This document shows, piece by piece, positions 13,714 through 21,889 of a DNA stretch of 22,657 nucleotides. The position numbers were made by a program, and so were the translations under genes. The DNA lies in IMG/VR virus record IMGVR_UViG_3300036944_001614, positions 1 to 22,657 of that record. The stretch is one strand, 5' to 3'. A model generated the notes under the pieces. The model was not told where the DNA came from, searched no databases, and saw nothing but the letters and a program-made list of their open reading frames with translations. This stretch comes from a virus. The stretch's first letter is position 1. Each line of letters starts with the position of its first letter.

Positions 13714-14761
13714 GAAAAAACACCAGCCAGCACCGGAGCCAGGCGTGAGGCGTGAGCTTCAGGCGCACACGCCGAAGGACACACCCGCCAAAAGTCGCCG
13801 GGAAGGCGCCGCGCTCACAGAGACTTGGCAGGAGGGGCTGAATACCCGCTCCCGGGTTCGGTACTACTCCAAATCAGATGCAGCTCTAGGCATCGCAAAG
13901 CTGGTGGATCCGTTCTCCGAACCGTCCATCTCGACGAAGATGCGGAAAACGGCGGCACCGCGGCGCAGAATTAGCGCCGATGCACAGACGAACTCGAAGG
14001 GCGAGGTCGTCGATACCAGCTATCTTCCGGAGTTCATGTGGGAAGCCCACCTCGTTGAGGGTGGAAAGGGCGGCGCCCTTCGGCGGCTGATCGAAAATGA
14101 ATGGGTACCGATGGTCTGGTCTCACTACAAGAGGGCCGGGCTGCCCCATGGCGATCTGGTCTTCCGTCAGGACCGGAGTGATGGGCGGCTCGTGGGCGAA
14201 GGCGGCGAACAGCAGCCAGCGGATTTTGATGAATTCCCAGCTTGGCGTCTGCCGGCGCTCTACCGTTCCGAAGAGGGAGCGGTCGAGAGCGTGGCAGGAG
14301 AACTGCTCTATGTTGCATGTGCATTGCGCGAAATCATCGATCCCGATGCACCGATGCTGCGCGCGCGCTTCGCAGCCGATGCCGACGACCTAGAGACATT
14401 GAGCGCGGGGGTACTCGCGGCGCGGGGCGCGGAACTATACGCAGCCCTTCAGGTGCTCAGCCCTTGGGACGGTCACCCCACGGGGAAGACTATCGTTGAA
14501 GCCGCGATCGTGGGTGCACGGCGCGACCAGAGTGTTCTGGACGAAAAGCTAGGCAAAGAGTGGCCGGCTATCACCGCGAAGTTGAAAGCCGCATACGACG
14601 CGGGCCGCATCGGCTCACTCGCGGATTACGCACGCATTGTCCAAGACGAGCTAGACCTGACCGACCTAAGGGCCGCAAAGAAGCGGGTCGAAAGTTACGA
14701 GCGCTTGGGCCTGATCGTACCGGTTAAGGGCATCCCCGGCCGCCGACCTAAACCACTTTGA
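13706..14761 (+). CDS. Integrase-linked protein of unknown function
   Basis: This is a 351-residue soluble protein. Its basic, proline-rich N-terminus (MARKKHQPAPEPG) is likely disordered. An alpha-helical centre follows (EGAVESVAGELLYVACALRE, FAADADDLETLSAGVLAARG). The C-terminus (RAAKKRVESYERLGLIVPV) is like the last helix and strand of a winged helix. The start overlaps the integrase by 8 bases, so it is translated with it. A terminator at 14764-14789 ends this two-gene unit. Integrase-coupled genes often act as directionality or control factors, but nothing in this sequence shows that. Confidence 0.75.
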   Translation: MARKKHQPAPEPGVRRELQAHTPKDTPAKSRREGAALTETWQEGLNTRSRVRYYSKSDAALGIAKLVDPFSEPSISTKMRKTAAPRRRISADAQTNSKGEVVDTSYLPEFMWEAHLVEGGKGGALRRLIENEWVPMVWSHYKRAGLPHGDLVFRQDRSDGRLVGEGGEQQPADFDEFPAWRLPALYRSEEGAVESVAGELLYVACALREIIDPDAPMLRARFAADADDLETLSAGVLAARGAELYAALQVLSPWDGHPTGKTIVEAAIVGARRDQSVLDEKLGKEWPAITAKLKAAYDAGRIGSLADYARIVQDELDLTDLRAAKKRVESYERLGLIVPVKGIPGRRPKPL

Positions 14762-14763
14762 AT

Positions 14764-14789
14764 TAGGCCCGCATGATGCGGGCCTATTT
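14764..14789 (+). terminator. Rho-independent terminator
   Basis: The 10-bp perfect stem TAGGCCCGCA/TGCGGGCCTA has a 3-base loop and is followed by TTT. It starts two bases after the stop of 13706-14761 and separates the integrase unit from the excisionase-like operon. Confidence 0.8.
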
Positions 14790-14857
14790 GCGTCGCCACC
14801 ACTCGCTCAAAGCTCCTCCCACGCAAACACTCACGTTGGCGTTCAATGGAGACAAGC

Positions 14858-15100
14858 ATGGAGACGATGACTGCCACTCGCGCCCATTCCGTGAAGGAGG
14901 CCGCGGAAATCATCGGCTGCGGCGCCACATCCGTCTACGCTGCAATCAAGGCCGGTGATCTCAAGGCCCGCAAGTACGGGCAGCGGACCTTGATCCTCGC
15001 CGATGACCTGCGCGCGTTTCTGAACAATCTCCCGGTCATGGGCGGCGACGACATTCCGCCCGTCCGCACGCCCGATCGCCGCCGCAAGCAGGCGGCCTGA
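14858..15100 (+). CDS. Excisionase/AlpA-like helix-turn-helix protein
   Basis: This is an 80-residue protein from ATG 14858 (GGAG 6 bases upstream; ATG 14846 and 14867 are alternatives). The segment SVKEAAEIIGCGATSVYAAI (about residues 11-30), then GDLKARKYGQR and ILADDLRAFLNNLP, is the MerR-like HTH_17 pattern used by excisionases and AlpA-type regulators. These bind near attachment sites or turn on satellite genes. It opens an operon of closely packed genes to 18094, and the next gene starts after 3 bases. Its position after the integrase unit matches alpA/xis in satellites. Whether it acts as excisionase or activator cannot be told. Confidence 0.85.
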   Translation: METMTATRAHSVKEAAEIIGCGATSVYAAIKAGDLKARKYGQRTLILADDLRAFLNNLPVMGGDDIPPVRTPDRRRKQAA

Positions 15101-15103
15101 CGC

Positions 15104-15544
15104 ATGACAGACAAAGAAAAACCCGAAGAGGCTGGCGGGCCTCAACGGGTTCATGATCTGCCAGCGCGAACCGGCCTAGATGACTTTGAAGATAGAGCAA
15201 TCGCCGACTGCCGCAAGGCTGCTCTACTGAAACTGGAAGCGAAGATCGCCCCTCTCCTGTCCAGTCTCGGCCTTCCCGAGTATGACGACCCGGACCGGCG
15301 CGACTGGCGCGAATTCCTCGTCCGCATCCTCACGGAAAGCGTCGTGATGGTGGTTCACGTCTCCCCCGCGGCGGGGTCGGAAGTCTACTCTCTCGCATTT
15401 CAGTTTCGCGGCGAGACTGTCCTCGACCAGCAAGCGATCACCGGGACGTTCTTCGAAATCTGCATGTTCGCCGCTGACGTCCGCATGGCGAAGGCCTGCG
15501 AGGTCAACTTCTTCGTTCCTGCCACTCCGGAGGCAGGCGCATGA
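15104..15544 (+). CDS. Small unknown protein, satellite operon
   Basis: This is a 146-residue soluble protein. It is acidic at the N-terminus, helical in the middle (DCRKAALLKLEAKIAPLLSS), then beta-rich (ESVVMVVHVSPAAGSEVYSL, AFQFRGETV). It starts 3 bases after the excisionase-like gene and overlaps the next gene by 4 bases (ATGA). No family is recognised. Its place in the early operon suggests a role in replication or control of the element, but no motif shows this. Confidence 0.65.
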   Translation: MTDKEKPEEAGGPQRVHDLPARTGLDDFEDRAIADCRKAALLKLEAKIAPLLSSLGLPEYDDPDRRDWREFLVRILTESVVMVVHVSPAAGSEVYSLAFQFRGETVLDQQAITGTFFEICMFAADVRMAKACEVNFFVPATPEAGA

Positions 15545-15903
15545 CGCAAGCCTCATACCTTTCACCCTTGCGCCTCGTTGCCGATGTGCTCGTCGCTCCC
15601 TCGGCTTTTGCCGCTTTCAAGGTCGACGACCGCTTCGCCTGCTTTGATCACATCATTCAGATCTTCCGGCGAGGGAATGGCGATTGGCACGTGGGCATCG
15701 ACCCCATTGTCGCCACCGTCGAAGACTTCCCCGAGAATGGCGCCTGTCTGATCGAATGCCACACGCTGTGGGGCGCCTGTGACAGCGCCAGTGCAATCGC
15801 TGATGCGGCGCGGAAAGGCGGCAGGTCGGCCGCTGTCATCGGATACGTGCCGGACCACGGCGCCATCGAACGTGACCAGGCGATGGCGCGGGGTCTCACA
15901 TGA
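15541..15903 (+). CDS. Small unknown protein, satellite operon
   Basis: This is a 120-residue protein with alternating strand and helix segments (HIIQIFRRGNGDWHVGIDPI, AACDSASAIADAARKGG-like helix near 82-97). It overlaps both neighbours by 4 bases (ATGA), which implies coupled translation. I recognise no domain. Two regions rich in Asp and Cys could bind metal but no pattern is convincing. Confidence 0.65.
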   Translation: MTQASYLSPLRLVADVLVAPSAFAAFKVDDRFACFDHIIQIFRRGNGDWHVGIDPIVATVEDFPENGACLIECHTLWGACDSASAIADAARKGGRSAAVIGYVPDHGAIERDQAMARGLT

Positions 15904-16184
15904 TCGAGCAAATCATCGTGCCCACCAGCCAGCACCCGACGCGCGAGGATTGCGGCTATCACTTCATGATCGACGCCTTCAGTGACGGGACCGCCGATCT
16001 TCTCGCGGTAAAGCACACAGGCAGCGGATGGGGCGAAAGCGGCGCGGCGGCAGAAATCATCCGCTCTGCCCGGCGCCTCGCTTGGGAGCTCTCTGACGCA
16101 GGGTATCGCGTGGTGATTTCCTACTTCCTGCAGACCGGCGCTGACTTCCCCCGTGGGCGCGCGAAGCTGCGGAGGGTCAAGTGA
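15900..16184 (+). CDS. Small unknown protein, satellite operon
   Basis: This is a 94-residue protein predicted as mixed alpha/beta, with strands FMIDAFSDGTADLLAV and YRVVISYFLQ flanking the helix AAEIIRSARRLAWELSDAG. The sequence before the C-terminus is basic (PRGRAKLRRVK). It overlaps the upstream gene by 4 bases (ATGA) and the downstream GTG frame by 4 (GTGA). No family is recognised. Confidence 0.65.
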   Translation: MIEQIIVPTSQHPTREDCGYHFMIDAFSDGTADLLAVKHTGSGWGESGAAAEIIRSARRLAWELSDAGYRVVISYFLQTGADFPRGRAKLRRVK

Positions 16185-16360
16185 GAGAGGACCCTTATCT
16201 TCCACGCTATCGCGCACTCATAGAGGAGCATCTCGCTTCCGATATCGAAGCAGCGCGCTGGGACGGAGCCAGAAGACAGCGCACCTGCCCCGCACCTGCC
16301 GCTGCCGCGCGACCCGCGCAAGCGACACCGGCCTCGGGAGGAACCCATGAGCGCCGCTAG
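16181..16360 (+). CDS. 59-residue protein in the overlapping chain
   Basis: GTG at 16181 overlaps the upstream stop by 4 bases (GTGA), and the frame ends 14 bases inside the next gene. The product starts MREDPYLPRYRALIEEHLAS, a helical region, then becomes Ala/Pro/Arg rich. It fits the chain of coupled small genes exactly, which is the main support. It is short and could be missed by standard length cut-offs. Confidence 0.5.
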   Translation: MREDPYLPRYRALIEEHLASDIEAARWDGARRQRTCPAPAAAARPAQATPASGGTHERR

Positions 16361-16778
16361 AAGCACATGCCCACGCTGCCGCGCCCAGCGGGCAGCACTC
16401 CCCATCGAAGCGCAGATCCGCATCCTCACCACCGAAGACTGGGACATTGAGCAGATGGCCTTCGTCCCCCGCCCGATGAGCCAGGAACAGGCGGTCTCGG
16501 CGGAACTGCTCACCGCTGCAATCGGCCGCTACTGGCACGCCTTCGGCGTCGAGTGCACCGGCGCCCGGCTCAAGAGCCTGCTTCTGATCCTTCGGGATCG
16601 CGCCAAGCGGATGCGCATCACCCAGCGCATCCTCGAGGCTCGCTCCGAAATCAATGCACGCGCGCGGGAGTGCTACGACCGGGGCGACCACGAAGCTGCG
16701 CACGCGATCGAGGCTGAACCGACGCCTCCCTACGAATGGCAAGACCGGGACACTGCCTGGCTGGAGGCGACCCGATGA
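16347..16778 (+). CDS. Small protein with N-terminal CxxC, satellite operon
   Basis: This is a 143-residue protein with GGGAGGA 5 bases before the ATG. An N-terminal CPRC could be half of a zinc knuckle, but no second pair is seen. The rest is mostly helical (EQAVSAELLTAAIGRYWHAF, RITQRILEARSEINARAREC). Its stop overlaps the RepA-like gene start (ATGA), as expected for a replication partner such as a helicase loader or primase cofactor. That role is inference; the family is unknown. Confidence 0.65.
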   Translation: MSAARSTCPRCRAQRAALPIEAQIRILTTEDWDIEQMAFVPRPMSQEQAVSAELLTAAIGRYWHAFGVECTGARLKSLLLILRDRAKRMRITQRILEARSEINARARECYDRGDHEAAHAIEAEPTPPYEWQDRDTAWLEATR

Positions 16779-18094
16779 CCGCTGCACACATCAACGGCTC
16801 CGCCGGACTGAATGGAAAGCGCGGGCCCGGATCGCACCGCTATCGCGACGAGACGGAGCACAACGACGCCGAGTACGAGGCGCGCGGCGCCCCGCCTCCG
16901 CCGCCCCATGGCGAGCGTCGCGACCCTCTACCGGTCGCCGCGCCTTGGGCTGGAGTTGATCCGGCAGCCATCCCCCGCCGCCGCTGGCTTTATGGCCACT
17001 ACCTGTGTCGCGGCATCGTCTCAGTGCTTGTGTCGCCGGGCGGGGTCGGCAAGTCCTCGCTGGCAATGGTCGAGGCTCTCCAGCTAGCGACTGGCTTCAA
17101 GCTGCACGACCATGCCCTTCCCCGCGGCGCAGTCCGCGCCTGGTACATCAACCTAGAGGATCCGCAGGAGGAGCTGGATCGCCGCCTTGCCGGCGCCTGC
17201 AAGCACTTCGACATCGGATACTCGGATTTGAAGGGGCGTCTGTTCATCAACTCCGGCATCGACACGCCGCTTAAGCTGGCTGCTCTGACCGCCAAGGGTC
17301 AAGGTGAAGTCGACGCGGACGCCTTCGAACACCTTGAGCAGCAGATCCGGAAGAACAAGATCGACGTCATTATTGTTGATCCGTTCGTCTCCAGCCACAG
17401 CCTGCCCGAGAACGACAACACCATGATCGACCGCTACATAAAGCGATGGGCTCAAGCGGCCTTTCGCTGTGATATCGCGGTTCAGCTTGTTCACCACACC
17501 AAGAAAGGCCCGCCAGGTCAGGAGCACGACGCGGAGAGCGCACGCGGCGCCAAGGCGTTGATCGATGCCTCCCGCTCGGTTCGGGTGCTCAACCCGATGA
17601 GCAAGGACGAAGCCGCCCAGTTGAACGTCCGTGAGGATGCGCGGCGCCTCTTTTTCCGCGCCGCAGTCGACAAGCAGAACCTCGCCCCACCAGCAGCGGA
17701 AAAGCACTGGTATCGTCTCGCCAGCGTCAACCTCGGCAACGGAACGCCGCCGCTCCACATGGACGCCGATCTTGTTGGCGTGCCGGAACGGTGGACGCCG
17801 CCGGAGCCAGAGGATCTCGTCAAAGCGGGTGACCTGGCGAGGGTGCAGGACGCCATCGACGCCGGAGAGTATGGCGCCGCCACGCAGGCAGCGGACTGGG
17901 TGGGGCACGTGATCGCGCAGGTTCTCGGCATGCCCATGGGCGACAAAGTCAGTCGGGCGCAGATCAAGCGCTTGATCGCCATGTGGGAGGGCAGCGGCGC
18001 CCTCCGCCGCGAGGAAGTCTACAGCGAAAAGAGCCGCCGGAACCGCCCCGTGATGAGGGTCGGTCGCAGGGAGGATTGCACAGTTGCGCAGTAG
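16775..18094 (+). CDS. RepA/AAA_25-type hexameric helicase ATPase
   Basis: This is a 439-residue RecA-fold ATPase of the RepA (RSF1010)/AAA_25 family, which forms ring helicases for plasmid, phage and island replication. Walker A is SPGGVGKSS (87-95), Walker B is IDVIIVDP (196-203), and VQLVHHTKKG (about 236-245) matches the H4/sensor loop of the family. The C-terminal segment (about 365-430) looks like the winged-helix extension common in these proteins. ATG 16775 overlaps the upstream stop (ATGA); a frame start at 16736 lies inside the previous gene and was rejected. Its 3' end and the following 200 bases carry an iteron-like TGCGCA array. No primase domain is present, so host or helper primase would be needed. 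Confidence 0.88.
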   Translation: MTAAHINGSAGLNGKRGPGSHRYRDETEHNDAEYEARGAPPPPPHGERRDPLPVAAPWAGVDPAAIPRRRWLYGHYLCRGIVSVLVSPGGVGKSSLAMVEALQLATGFKLHDHALPRGAVRAWYINLEDPQEELDRRLAGACKHFDIGYSDLKGRLFINSGIDTPLKLAALTAKGQGEVDADAFEHLEQQIRKNKIDVIIVDPFVSSHSLPENDNTMIDRYIKRWAQAAFRCDIAVQLVHHTKKGPPGQEHDAESARGAKALIDASRSVRVLNPMSKDEAAQLNVREDARRLFFRAAVDKQNLAPPAAEKHWYRLASVNLGNGTPPLHMDADLVGVPERWTPPEPEDLVKAGDLARVQDAIDAGEYGAATQAADWVGHVIAQVLGMPMGDKVSRAQIKRLIAMWEGSGALRREEVYSEKSRRNRPVMRVGRREDCTVAQ

Positions 18095-18287
18095 TCAGAA
18101 AACGAACTGCGAAGGAGTGCGCAACTGCGCAAAAGCCTCCTCAGCTGCACAGTCGCGCAGTTGCGCACCCCCCTTTAGGGTGCGCCAACTGCGCACTGCG
18201 CGCAGAGAGGCGATTTACAAGGGTTTTCGCAGTCCCGTGCTCGATGGGGTAAAACCCGACTGCGCAGTGCGCGAAGTGCGCGCAGTT
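18077..18287. repeat. TGCGCA iteron-like array, candidate replication origin
   Basis: The region carries at least five clusters of the hexamer TGCGCA and variants, often paired as TGCGCAACTGCGCA: 18077-18092, 18118-18131, 18146-18167, 18181-18204 and 18261-18287. The first cluster overlaps the last codons of the RepA-type gene. The gap 18095-18330 has no gene. Position and repetition fit a replication origin with iterons; binding by the RepA-type protein is inferred. Confidence 0.6.
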
Positions 18288-18330
18288 CTCAGGTCGCAAT
18301 GCCCCGGCTCTACGCCCGTGGGGGCATCCC

Positions 18331-18771
18331 ATGACTGACGGAAACAGCGGCGGGAAATCGGGTCGTGGGACACGCGGCCGGTTCGCGAAGGGAAACCCCG
18401 GCAAGCCCTACGGATCGCGCCACAGGGCGACGCAGGCCGTTCAGGCGCTGCTGGATGGCGAGGCCGAGGCCCTGACGCGCAAAGCGGTCGAGATGGCCAT
18501 GGAGGGCGACCCCACGGCCCTGCGGCTGTGCATCGAGCGGCTGTCACCGCCGCCAAAGGATGCGCCCGTCACCTTCCCCCTTCCCCGCATGGATCGATCA
18601 GCAGACGCCGCCGGCGCGGTCGCCGCAGTGGTGGCGGCGGTCGCCTGCGGAGACCTCACCCCAACGCAGGGCGAGCGCATCGCAGGGATCATCGAAGCCT
18701 GGCGGCGGGCCGTGGAGACAACCGAACTGGCGGCGCGGGTGGAAGCCCTCGAAGCCGCAGCGCAGCGATAG
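18331..18771 (+). CDS. DUF5681 protein, terminase-small-subunit-like
   Basis: This is a 146-residue protein. The N-terminal TRGRFAKGNPGKPYGSRH is the hallmark of DUF5681, found in alphaproteobacterial prophages next to terminase genes. The helical region after it (AVQALLDGEAEALTRKAVEM, then DPTALRLCIERLSPP) fits a small-terminase-like or DNA-binding helical fold. No large terminase follows. In satellites a TerS-like protein redirects the helper's packaging machinery to the satellite genome; that is a plausible role here. The ribosome site is weak (GGGGG at about 7 bases). Confidence 0.8.
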   Translation: MTDGNSGGKSGRGTRGRFAKGNPGKPYGSRHRATQAVQALLDGEAEALTRKAVEMAMEGDPTALRLCIERLSPPPKDAPVTFPLPRMDRSADAAGAVAAVVAAVACGDLTPTQGERIAGIIEAWRRAVETTELAARVEALEAAAQR

Positions 18772-18780
18772 GAGGCCTGC

Positions 18781-18978
18781 ATGCTTGAGAAGCGCATCAC
18801 ACGGCTGGAGGAGGCGGCGCCGCCGCCTCCGCGAAAGCCGGGCCCATCGGCAGCCGCGATCATGCTGGACCGCGTCGCTGCCCTCAAATGGCTCAGCGGA
18901 ACCCGGGACCTGACGCCCAATGAACGGCGCGAGCAGGACGACTTGTGGGCAACCTTGAAGGGCGCTCCACGATGCTGA
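18781..18978 (+). CDS. Tiny coiled-coil protein, paralogue of next gene
   Basis: This is a 65-residue protein with a perfect AGGAGG 6 bases upstream. It opens MLEKRITRLEEAAPPPPRKP, a short coiled coil followed by proline-rich linker, then a helical end (TPNERREQDDLWATLKG). The start matches the pattern MLxxRIxRLE of the next gene, so the two may be paralogues. It lies between the TerS-like gene and the tape-measure gene, the place where tail-assembly chaperones sit in phages, but it has no similarity I can see to those. Confidence 0.65.
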   Translation: MLEKRITRLEEAAPPPPRKPGPSAAAIMLDRVAALKWLSGTRDLTPNERREQDDLWATLKGAPRC

Positions 18979-19187
18979 AATCCCGGATCCTTCGGCTCGA
19001 AGTCAGCGCACCGCGCGCCCCCCGGCCTATGTGGTCGATGATGACCGGCGAAACCGCCGATCCGTTCGCCGCCCGCGATGCGCTGCTCCTGCGCGCACAG
19101 GCGGAGCCGCTTGGCCCTGAAGACGCCGCCGAACTCGCCCGCCTCGAGCGGGCAATCGACCTCTACGACATGGCGATGGCGATCTGA
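18972..19187 (+). CDS. Tiny coiled-coil protein, paralogue of previous gene
   Basis: This is a 71-residue protein from ATG 18972, which overlaps the upstream stop by 7 bases; a GTG at 18945 is less likely. It opens MLKSRILRLEVSAPRAPRP, the same plan as the previous gene, and ends with a helical part (PEDAAELARLERAIDLYDMA). The tape-measure start is 45 bases after the stop. Possible roles include a tape-measure partner or chaperone, but no motif supports one. Confidence 0.6.
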   Translation: MLKSRILRLEVSAPRAPRPMWSMMTGETADPFAARDALLLRAQAEPLGPEDAAELARLERAIDLYDMAMAI

Positions 19188-19216
19188 GCCCGCCGCCCTC
19201 CCCACCCCTCCTCAAC

Positions 19217-19483
19217 CGAGAAAGCCCCACCCATGAAAACCCAAGGCGCCAAGGTCGGCAGTGTCTTCCTCGAAGTCACCGCCAATTCGGACAACTTCAA
19301 GCGGGTGATGGCGGAGACCGATGCGCAGACCAAGCGCACCGCCGCCAGCATGCGGGAGGCGATGGCCAAGTCGACGGCCGAGACCAAACGGTTCGGCGAA
19401 CAGATGCGAACGACCATGAACCGCAGCGCGGTCGAGACGCGGGGCCTGACCGGATCGCTTCACGGGCTGCATGGCGTCCTCGC
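19217..19483 (+). repeat. Direct repeat, right copy (5' end of tape-measure gene)
   Basis: Nearly identical to 1-267, including the 16 bases before the start codon. The two copies are in the same orientation and 19,216 bases apart, so recombination between them would delete everything between. Confidence 0.95.
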
Positions 19484-21734
19484 CCTCCTCGGCGGCGGCG
19501 CGGCAATCGCCAAGTTCAACGAGCTGGCGGACACGTTCAGCCTGATGCGCTCCCGGATCCGCCTGGTGACGGCCGAGGGCGAGAACATGCTGGAGATCGA
19601 AGAGAAACTGGCCCGGCAGGCCTTCATCAACCGGGCCGACCTAAAGGAGACCGTGGGGCTATACACGCGCCTCCGGCAGTCGCGCTCCGATCTCAATGAC
19701 GAGACCACCCGGAACCTCGTCGACAAGTGGTCGAAGTCCCTCATCATCAGCGCATCCAGTGCGCAGGAGGCGGCCTCATCAACCCAGCAATTCGCGCAGG
19801 CGATGGCGGCCGGCATCCTGTCGGGTCAGGAACTGCGTTCGGTGATCCAAGGCAACAGCGCATTCGCGGTCTACCTCGCCAAGGGCCTCGGGGTGACAAC
19901 CGGGGCGCTCAAGCAGATGGGCGAGGAAGGAAAGCTTACCGTCGACACCATCATCGGCGCCCTGAAGGCCTCCGGCGGCGCCATCGAGCACGACTTCGCC
20001 AAGAAGGCCCTCACAGTTCACCAGGCGCTCACCAACGTGGAAACGGCGACCATCCGGGTGCTGGGATCGATCGACCAGGCCTTCGGCCTCTCCAGCGCCA
20101 ACGCCGAGTGGCTCAACAGCATGGCCGGCGCCCTGAACGACCTGACCATCGCCATGCAGGGGCCGATCAAGGAAGCCGAGGTCGCCGTCGAGAAGCTCTC
20201 CGCCGCGAACATGTCGATCAAGGCCGACACCGAAAGCCTCGTCCACCTGCATGAAAACCTGAGCAAGGCCATTGCCGACGGCGGCGAGGCGGCGAAGCTT
20301 GCGGCCACCGCCGAAATCGCCGCCGTGAACCAGCGCATCGCGAAGAACAAGGAACTCGCCGTCGTCTACCGGGCTCAGGCGCTGGCGAAGCGCATCGAAG
20401 CCGAGCAGCAGCTCAATGATCGCTTCACCCGCCGCAACCTCGGCTCGATGATGTCCGACTTCGACGTCCAGTCAGCCGACGCCCCACTGAATGCCCGCGG
20501 CGAGAGTGTCGCCTCAGTCTTCGGACGCTTCCCCGCGCAGCGTCTGGGCAAGGAAGCCGAGATCACACGCCGCTTCGGAAATCCGGAGCAGCGACTGCAG
20601 GCCATACTTGCGCAGATCGATCGCGACACGACGAACAACAAGCCGCTGAACAATGCGCAGAAGATGGTCCTGCAGTTCGCAAGCGACGTGGCGGACCTCA
20701 CGACGCGCATCAGTGCCGCGAAGGACATGCTCGATGCCCTGAAAGACGGCGGTACGCTGCCCGTGCCCGACGCCAGCGGCGGCACTGGCAACACGGACAA
20801 CCTGCCAGGCGGCGACCTGCCGAAGGCGATCCGCGAGCTGGCCGGCTACTACACGGCGGCCGAGCAGTACGAGCGAAGCCTTGCCGACATCCGCAAGGAA
20901 GCGGCCAGCGGCGCAGTCGGGGCCAACCGCGCCATTGTGCAGGCGATGATGGACTATCTCGACGCCGGCGGTGACGTGCGGCGCGTCCTAGAGGATATCA
21001 AGGCCCTGTCGGGCAGCCTGCTGGATCCGGCAAGCATCGACCTGATCAATGCCTTCGTAGCCGCGGCGACGGCCGTGTCGTCGGAAATGGACGGCGCCGG
21101 ACAGTCCTCTGGGGGGCGCCGCCGGACGAGTGCACTCGGCGGGGTCGCAACGGAGAAGACGCCCACCTTCGCGGAAGAGACCTGGTCGACCTACGAACAG
21201 CGGGTGGCGGACGCCACCAAGCGCGGCCTCATGAGCGCGATTGAAACAGGCGACTGGGGCGACGCATTCCAGCAGGTGCTCACTGACAGCCTGCGGGAAG
21301 CCCTCAGCAACGCGATAGACGTGCTGTTCAATGCGCTTGCCCAGATCGACTGGAACGGCGGCGGTGACAAAGGCACTGGCTGGGGTGGCTTCTTCGACAT
21401 GGTCGGCTCGTCACTGGCCGGATGGTCGCCCCGCGCAAGCGGCGGCCCGGTCAGCGCCGGCAGGCCCTATCGTGTCGGCGAACTCGGTTCGGAATGGTTC
21501 GTGCCCAACACCAGCGGCTTCATCGTCCCGAACATGTCTCACGGCGGCATGTCCGGCAGCGCGCTCAGCGCGAGGACGCCCGTCAGCATCGGCGGCCTGC
21601 ATGTCACCGTGAACGGCAACGCCGACAACGCAGCCATCAACCAAATTGGTGAGAAGCTCGAAGCCTTCGGGCGCCGGTTGCCTCAGATGATCGATGCAAG
21701 GGTTCAGGACAGGCAGAAGCGGGGGGCATACTAG
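19233..21734 (+). CDS. Phage tail tape-measure protein, copy 2
   Basis: This is an 833-residue tape-measure protein. Residues 1-83 are almost identical to copy 1. The conserved domain follows, with GQELRSVIQGNSAFAVYLAK and GALKQMGEEGKL. The centre (about 405-645) differs entirely from copy 1: it lacks the three 72-74-residue repeats and has instead helical segments such as NAQKMVLQFASDVADLTTRI and AAEQYERSLADIRKEAA. The C-terminal 190 residues again match copy 1, including PYRVGELGSEWFVPN near 744 and the end DARVQDRQKRGAY. No tail genes surround it. It follows the TerS-like gene and two small genes in the candidate satellite. It may replace the helper's tape measure or help build a tail; that is inference. 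Confidence 0.93.
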   Translation: MKTQGAKVGSVFLEVTANSDNFKRVMAETDAQTKRTAASMREAMAKSTAETKRFGEQMRTTMNRSAVETRGLTGSLHGLHGVLALLGGGAAIAKFNELADTFSLMRSRIRLVTAEGENMLEIEEKLARQAFINRADLKETVGLYTRLRQSRSDLNDETTRNLVDKWSKSLIISASSAQEAASSTQQFAQAMAAGILSGQELRSVIQGNSAFAVYLAKGLGVTTGALKQMGEEGKLTVDTIIGALKASGGAIEHDFAKKALTVHQALTNVETATIRVLGSIDQAFGLSSANAEWLNSMAGALNDLTIAMQGPIKEAEVAVEKLSAANMSIKADTESLVHLHENLSKAIADGGEAAKLAATAEIAAVNQRIAKNKELAVVYRAQALAKRIEAEQQLNDRFTRRNLGSMMSDFDVQSADAPLNARGESVASVFGRFPAQRLGKEAEITRRFGNPEQRLQAILAQIDRDTTNNKPLNNAQKMVLQFASDVADLTTRISAAKDMLDALKDGGTLPVPDASGGTGNTDNLPGGDLPKAIRELAGYYTAAEQYERSLADIRKEAASGAVGANRAIVQAMMDYLDAGGDVRRVLEDIKALSGSLLDPASIDLINAFVAAATAVSSEMDGAGQSSGGRRRTSALGGVATEKTPTFAEETWSTYEQRVADATKRGLMSAIETGDWGDAFQQVLTDSLREALSNAIDVLFNALAQIDWNGGGDKGTGWGGFFDMVGSSLAGWSPRASGGPVSAGRPYRVGELGSEWFVPNTSGFIVPNMSHGGMSGSALSARTPVSIGGLHVTVNGNADNAAINQIGEKLEAFGRRLPQMIDARVQDRQKRGAY

Positions 21735-21793
21735 GGCGACCGCCCGGCTATGCCGCGCACGTCGTCCCCATAGAGAGCGGCGCTGACGCTCAG

Positions 21794-21889
21794 ATGATGG
21801 TGGAGGGGCTGCGCGCAAACCTTGCCCGCATAGACAACGCCCTTGCAGATTGTGCTATGTTTAGTGGCAAGCAATGGGGGCTGAGATGA
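21794..21889 (+). CDS. Possible 31-residue ORF coupled to next gene
   Basis: The frame starts MMVEGLRANLARIDNALADC, an amphipathic helix, and its stop overlaps ATG 21886 by 4 bases (ATGA). The overlap is the main support. No clear ribosome site is seen. The 59 bases between the tape-measure stop and this frame hold nothing else. Confidence 0.3.
   Translation: MMVEGLRANLARIDNALADCAMFSGKQWGLR

Noticed and set aside
18077-18287. CRISPR array
   Set aside because: Repeats are short and irregularly spaced, with no constant spacers.
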